Shown here: positions 59,044-64,000 of the stretch, piece after piece
How the letters are laid out: every line of letters begins with the position of its first letter
Position numbering within the stretch: position 1 is the first letter of the stretch
Assembly (NCBI RefSeq): GCF_015706575.1
Contig: NW_024037047.1
Location: 2,112,632-2,176,631 of the forward strand
Length of the DNA: 64,000 nucleotides
From: Patiria miniata
Lineage: Eukaryota > Echinodermata > Asteroidea > Valvatida > Asterinidae
Direction of reading: 5' to 3'
The notes under the pieces: model-generated
What the model was told of the DNA's origin: nothing
The model's database searches: none
The model's input: only the letters and a program-made list of their open reading frames with translations
Translations under genes and position numbers: made by a program

Positions 59044-62000
59044 GTTTTGTGTAAACGCGGAGAAAAACTTGACGAGAGTGCAGTCCAAGTCCAAACAGAC
59101 CATTTTCCACCTTTTTTTTTCTCGGAAACGGTAGTCATGGACGACAAACTATCTCAAAAATGAAGTAATGCATTAAATTTAGCCGTGGCCAGGTAGTTCA
59201 TCATAAAAAATATAGACAAACTAGACAGAAGATTGAGACATAATATTGTTTTTCTCTCCCTCAACAGTGTCTTGTGTAAACGCGGAGGAAAACTTGGAGA
59301 GAGTGAAGTTTCAGTCCAAACATACCATTTTCCACACTTTTTTTTCTCGGAAACGATAGTCATTGTCGACAAACTATCTCAAAAATTAAGTAATGCATTA
59401 AATTGAACCGTGGCCAGGTGATTTATCTTGAAATATAGACAAACTAGACAGAAGATTGAGACAAAATATTGTTTTTCTCTTCCTCAACAGTGTCTTGTGT
59501 AAACGCCGAGGAAAACTTGGAGAGAGTGAAGTTCCAGTCCAAACAGACCATTTTCCACACTTTTTTTCTCGGAAACGATAGTCATAGACGACAAACTATC
59601 TCAAAAATTAAGTTATGCATTAGTTTGAGCCGTGGCCAGGTGATTTATCTTGAAATATAGACAAACTAGACAAAAGATTGAGACAAAATATTGTTTTTTC
59701 TCTCCTCAACAGTGTCATGTGAAAACGCGGAGGAAAACTGGGAGAGAGTGCGGTCCCAGTCCAAAAGGACCATTTTCCACACTTTTTTTCTCGGAAACGA
59801 TAGTCATGAAGGACAAACTATCTCAAAAATTAAGTAATGCATTAAATTGAGCCGTGGCCTGGTGATTTATCTTGAAATATAGACAAACTAGACAGAACAT
59901 TGAGACAAAATATTTTGTTTTTCTCTCCCTCAACAGTGTCTTGTGTAAAAGCGGAGGAAAACTTGGAGAGAGTGAAGTTCCAGTCCAAACAGACCATTTT
60001 CCACACTTTTTATTCTCGGAAACGATAGTCATGGAGGACAAACTATCTCAAAAATTAAGTAATGCATTAAATTGAACCGTGGCCAGGTGATTTATCTTGA
60101 AATATAGACAAACTAGACAGAAGATGGAGACAAAATATTGTTTTTCTCTCCCTCAACAGTGTCTTGTGTAAACGCGGAGGAAAACTTGGAGAGAGTTAAG
60201 TTCCAGTCCAAACAGACCATTTTCCACACTTTTTTTTTCTCGGAAACGATAGTCATGGAGGACAAACTATTTCAAAAATTAAGTAATGCATTAAATTGAG
60301 CCGTGGCCAGGTGATTTATCTTGATATATAGACAAACTAGACAAAAGATTGAGACAGAATATTGTTGTTCTCTCCCTCAACAGTGTCTTGTGTAAACGCA
60401 GAGGAAAACTTGGAGAGAGTGCGGTCCCAGTCCAAACAGACCATTTTCCACACTTTTTTCTCGGAAACGATAGTCATGGAGGACAAACTATCTCAAAAAT
60501 TAAGTAATGCATTAAATTGAGCCGTGGCCAGGTGATTTATCTTGAAATATAGACAAACTAGACAGAAGTTGGAGAAAAAATATTGTTTTTCTCTCCCTCA
60601 ACAGTGTCTTGTGTAAAAGCGGAGTAAAACTTGGAGAGAGTAAAGTTCCAGTCCAAACAGACCATTTTCCACACTTTTTTTCTCGGAAACGATAGTCATG
60701 GAGGACAAACTATCTCAAAAATTAAGAAATGCATTAAATTGAGCGGTAATTAGGTATTTATCATTATAATAGACAAACTAGGCGGAAGATTGAGACAAAA
60801 TATTGTTGTTCTCTCCCTCAACAGTGTCTTGTGTAAACGCGGAGAAAAACTTGGCGAGAGTGCAGTCCCAGTCCAAACAGACCATTTTCCACACTTTTTT
60901 TTCTCGGAAACGATAGTCATGAACGACAAACTAACTCAAAAAATAAGTAATGCATTAAATTGAGCGGTAATTAGGTAATTTATCATTATAATAGACAAAC
61001 TAGACAGAAGAATGGGACAACATTTTGTTTTTCTCTCCCTCAACAGTGTCTTGTGTAAACGCGGAGAAAAAACTTGGCGAGAGTGCAGTCCCAGTCCAAA
61101 CACCATTTTCCACACTTTTTTTCTCGGAAACGATAGTCATGGACGACAAACTATCTCAAAAAATAAGTAATGCTTTAATTGAGCAGTGGCCAGGTGATTT
61201 ATCTTGAAAAATAGACAAACTAGACAGAAGATTTAGACAAAATATTGTTTTTCTCTCCCTCAACAGTGTTTTGTGTAAACGCGGAGAAAAACTTGACGAG
61301 AGTGCAGTCCCAGTCCAAACAGACCATTTTCCACACTTTTTTTCTCGGAAACGATAGTCATGAAGACAAACTATCTCAAAAATTAAGTAATGCATTAAAT
61401 TGAGCCGTGGCCAGGTGATTTATCTTGAAATATAGACAAACTAGACAGAAGATTGAGACAAAATTTTTGTTTTCTCTCCCTCAACAGTGTCTTGTGTAAA
61501 AGCGGAGGAAAACTTGGAGAGAGTGCAGTCCCAGTCCAAACAGACCATTTTCCACACTTTTTTTCTCGGAAACGATAGTCATGGAGGACAAACTATCTCA
61601 AAAATTAAGTAATGCATTAAATTGAACCGTGGCCAGGTGATTTATCTTGAAATATAGACAAACTAGACAGAAGATGGAGACAAAATATTGTTTTTCTCTC
61701 CCTCAACAGTGTCTTGTGTAAACGCGGAGGAAAACTTGGAGAGAGTGCAGTTCCAGTCCAAACAGACCATTTTCCACCACTTTTTTTTTCTCGGAAACGA
61801 TAGTCATGGACGACAAACTATCTCAAAAATTAAGTAATGCATTAAATTGAGCCGTGGCCAGGTGATTTATCATGAAATATAGACAAACTAGACAGAAGAT
61901 TGAGACAAAATATTGTTGTTCTCTCCCTCAACAGTGTCTTGTGTAAACGCAGAGGAAAACTTGGAGAGAGTGCAGTCCCAGTCCAAACAGACCATTTTCC

Positions 62001-64000
62001 ACACTTTTTTTCTCGGAAACGATAGTCATGGAGGACAAACTATCTCAAAAATTAAGTAATGCATTAAATTGAGCCGTGGCCAGGTGATTTATCTTGAAAT
62101 ATAGACAAACTAGACAGAAGTTGAGAAAAAATATTGTTTTTCTCTCCCTCAACAGTGTCTTGTGTAAACGCGGAGTAAAACTTGGAGAGAGTAAAGTCCA
62201 GTCCAAACAGACCATTTTCCACACTTTTTTTCTCGGAAACGATAGTCATGGAGGACAAACTATCTCAAAAATTAAGTAATGCATTAAATTGAGCGGTAAT
62301 AGGTGATTTATCATTAAAATAGACAAACTAGACAGAAGATTGAGACAAAATATTGTTGTTTCTCTCCTCAACAGTGTCTTGTGTAAACGCGGAGAAAAAC
62401 TTGGCGAGAGTGCAGTCCCAGTCCAAACAGACCATTTTCCACACTTTTTTTTCTCGGAAACGATAGTCATGAACGACAAACTAACTCAAAAAATAAGTAA
62501 TGCATTAAATTGAGCGGTAATTAGGTAATTTATCTTATAATAGACAAACTAGACAGAAGAATGGGACAACATTTTGTTTTTCTCTCCCTCAACAGTGTCT
62601 TGTGTAAACGCGGAGAAAAACTTGGCGAGAGTGCAGTCCCAGTCCAAACAGACCATTTTCCACACTTTTTTTTTCTCGGAAACGATAGTCATGGACGACA
62701 AACTAACTCAAAAATAAGTAATGCTTTAGATTGAGCCGTGGCCAGGTAATTTATCTTGAAAAATAGACAAACTAGACAGAAGATTTAGACAAAATATTGT
62801 TTTTCTCTCCCTCAACAGTGTTTTGTGTAAACGCGGAGAAAAACTTGACGAGAGTGCAGTCCAGTCCAAACAGACCATTTTCCACACTTTTTTTCTCGGA
62901 AACGATAGTCATGGAGGACAAACTATCTCAAAAATTAAGTAATGCATTAAATTGAGCCGTGGCCTGGTGATTTATCTTGAAATATAGACAAACTAGACAG
63001 AAGATTGAGACAAAATATTTTGTTTTCTCTCCCTCAACAGTGTCTTGTGTAAAAGCGGAGGAAAACTTGGAGAGAGTGAAGTTCCAGTCCAAACAGACCA
63101 TTTTCCACACTTTTTCTCGGAAACGATAGTCATGGAGGACAAACTATCTCAAAAATTAAGTAATGCATTAAATTGACCGTGGCCAGGTGATTTATCTTGA
63201 AATATAGACAAACTAGACAGAAGATGGAGACAAAATATTGTTTTTCTCTCCCTCAACAGTGTCTTGTGTAAACGCGGAGGAAAACTTGGAGAGAGTTAAG
63301 TTCCAGTCCAAACAGACCATTTTCCACACTTTTTTTCTCGGAAACGATAGTCATGGAGGACAAACTATCTCAAAAATTAAGTAATGCATTAAATTGAACC
63401 GTGGCCAGGTGATTTATCTTGAAATATAGACAAACTAGACAGAAGATGGAGACAAAATATTGTTTTTCTCTCCCTCAACAGTGTCTTGTGTAAACGCGGA
63501 GGAAAACTTGGAGAGAGTTAAGTTCCAGTCCAAACAGACCATTTTCCACACTTTTTTTTCTCGGAAACGATAGTCATGGAGGACAAACTATCTCAAAAAT
63601 TAAGTAATGCATTAAATTGAGCCGTGGCCAGGTGATTTATCTGATATATAGACAAACTAGACAAAGATTGAGACAAAATATTGTTGTTCTCTCCCTCAAC
63701 AGTGTCTTGTGTAAACGCAGAGGAAAACTTGGAGAGAGTGCAGTCCCAGTCCAAACAGACCATTTTCCACACTTTTTTTCTCGGAAACGATAGTCATGGA
63801 GGACAAACTATCTCAAAAATTAAGTAATGCATTAAATTGAGCCGTGGCCAGGTGATTTATCTTGAAATATAGACAAACTAGACAGAAGTTGGAGAAAAAA
63901 TATTGTTTTTCTCTCCCTCAACAGTGTCTTGTGTAAACGCGGAAAACTTGGCGAGAGTGCAGTCCCAGTCCAAACAGACCATTTTCCACACTTTTTTTCT
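59044..64000. repeat. Satellite right part with shorter marker spacing
   Basis: The marker recurs at 61268 (10 monomers, 2224 bp) and 62820 (7 monomers, 1552 bp). Single-base gaps relative to earlier copies are more frequent here. Adjacent monomers near 63180-63600 are almost the same as each other, so the higher-order pattern is weaker. Confidence 0.75.

Larger units (their letters stand above)
40691..64000. repeat. Satellite DNA, ~222-bp monomer, about 105 copies
   Basis: A continuous head-to-tail array filling the last 23.3 kb and leaving the window. Monomer landmarks on +: CTCAAAAATTAAGTAATGCATTA, (A/G)CCGTGGCCAGGTGATTTATC, GACAAACTAGACAGAAG, a pyrimidine tract CTCTCCCTCAACAG, TGTCTTGTGTAAACGCGGAG, CAGTCCAAACAGACCATTTT, CCACACTTTTTTTCTCGG, AAACGATAGTCATGG. 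Period from marker spacing: 2891/13 = 222.4 bp. Monomers fall into many subtypes that recur in order. The first few (40.7-41.4 kb) are the most deviant, as is usual at an array edge. Short open frames on both strands are by-products of the period being near a multiple of three. Confidence 0.97.

Noticed and set aside
40691-64000. CRISPR-like or protein-coding interpretation of the 222-bp array
   Set aside because: Repeats are 222 bp without distinct spacers, in animal DNA; the open frames occur on both strands and break irregularly.

Overview
The window is animal nuclear DNA, AT-rich and full of transposon debris. It holds class A GPCR genes in tandem, an exon-shuffled extracellular lectin gene with clean GT-AG introns, fossil LTR elements, small DNA transposons and a very long satellite. 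The mix fits a marine invertebrate, possibly a deuterostome such as an echinoderm, hemichordate or amphioxus. No marker fixes the taxon, so this is inference.

Layout. (1) 1-27.5 kb is a tandem array of one GPCR family, all on the minus strand. Three single-exon receptors of 398 residues are intact (11008-12204, 14411-15607, 24704-25900). Three pseudogene copies (one cut by the window start, 4640-6940, 18257-20587) all carry the same ~1.28 kb solo-LTR-like insertion at the same point, flanked by the 5-bp duplication AATGG. Intact and pseudogene units have different 5' flanks (type 2 and type 1), which are distant relatives; type 1 also carries a ~0.9 kb hAT-like element. Along + the order is pseudo, pseudo, intact, intact, pseudo, intact. 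(2) 27.6-30.7 kb is an old, broken BEL/Pao-type LTR element on the + strand. (3) 33.05-38.0 kb is a minus-strand secreted-protein gene that I assemble from five exons, all joined at phase-1 introns: signal peptide plus first half of a C-type lectin domain, a LamG domain, an Ig-like domain, a 15-codon mini-exon, and the last part of a C-type lectin domain with the stop. The LamG and Ig modules thus lie inside the lectin domain at gene level; skipping both would leave an uninterrupted lectin of 167 residues. A broken Ty3/Gypsy fragment sits in the large intron. (4) 38.0-40.7 kb is intergenic, with a MITE containing long G and C runs, an ~18-bp minisatellite and a dispersed repeat. (5) 40.7-64.0 kb is an unbroken ~222-bp satellite, about 105 monomers, with higher-order structure (marker monomers spaced 13, 22, 13, 23, 10 and 7 monomers apart) and running off the window end.

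Most promising novelties: the split C-type lectin gene with phase-compatible cassettes, the irregular higher-order satellite, and the GPCR array, whose three intact members differ mostly around TM2, extracellular loop 1 and upper TM3.
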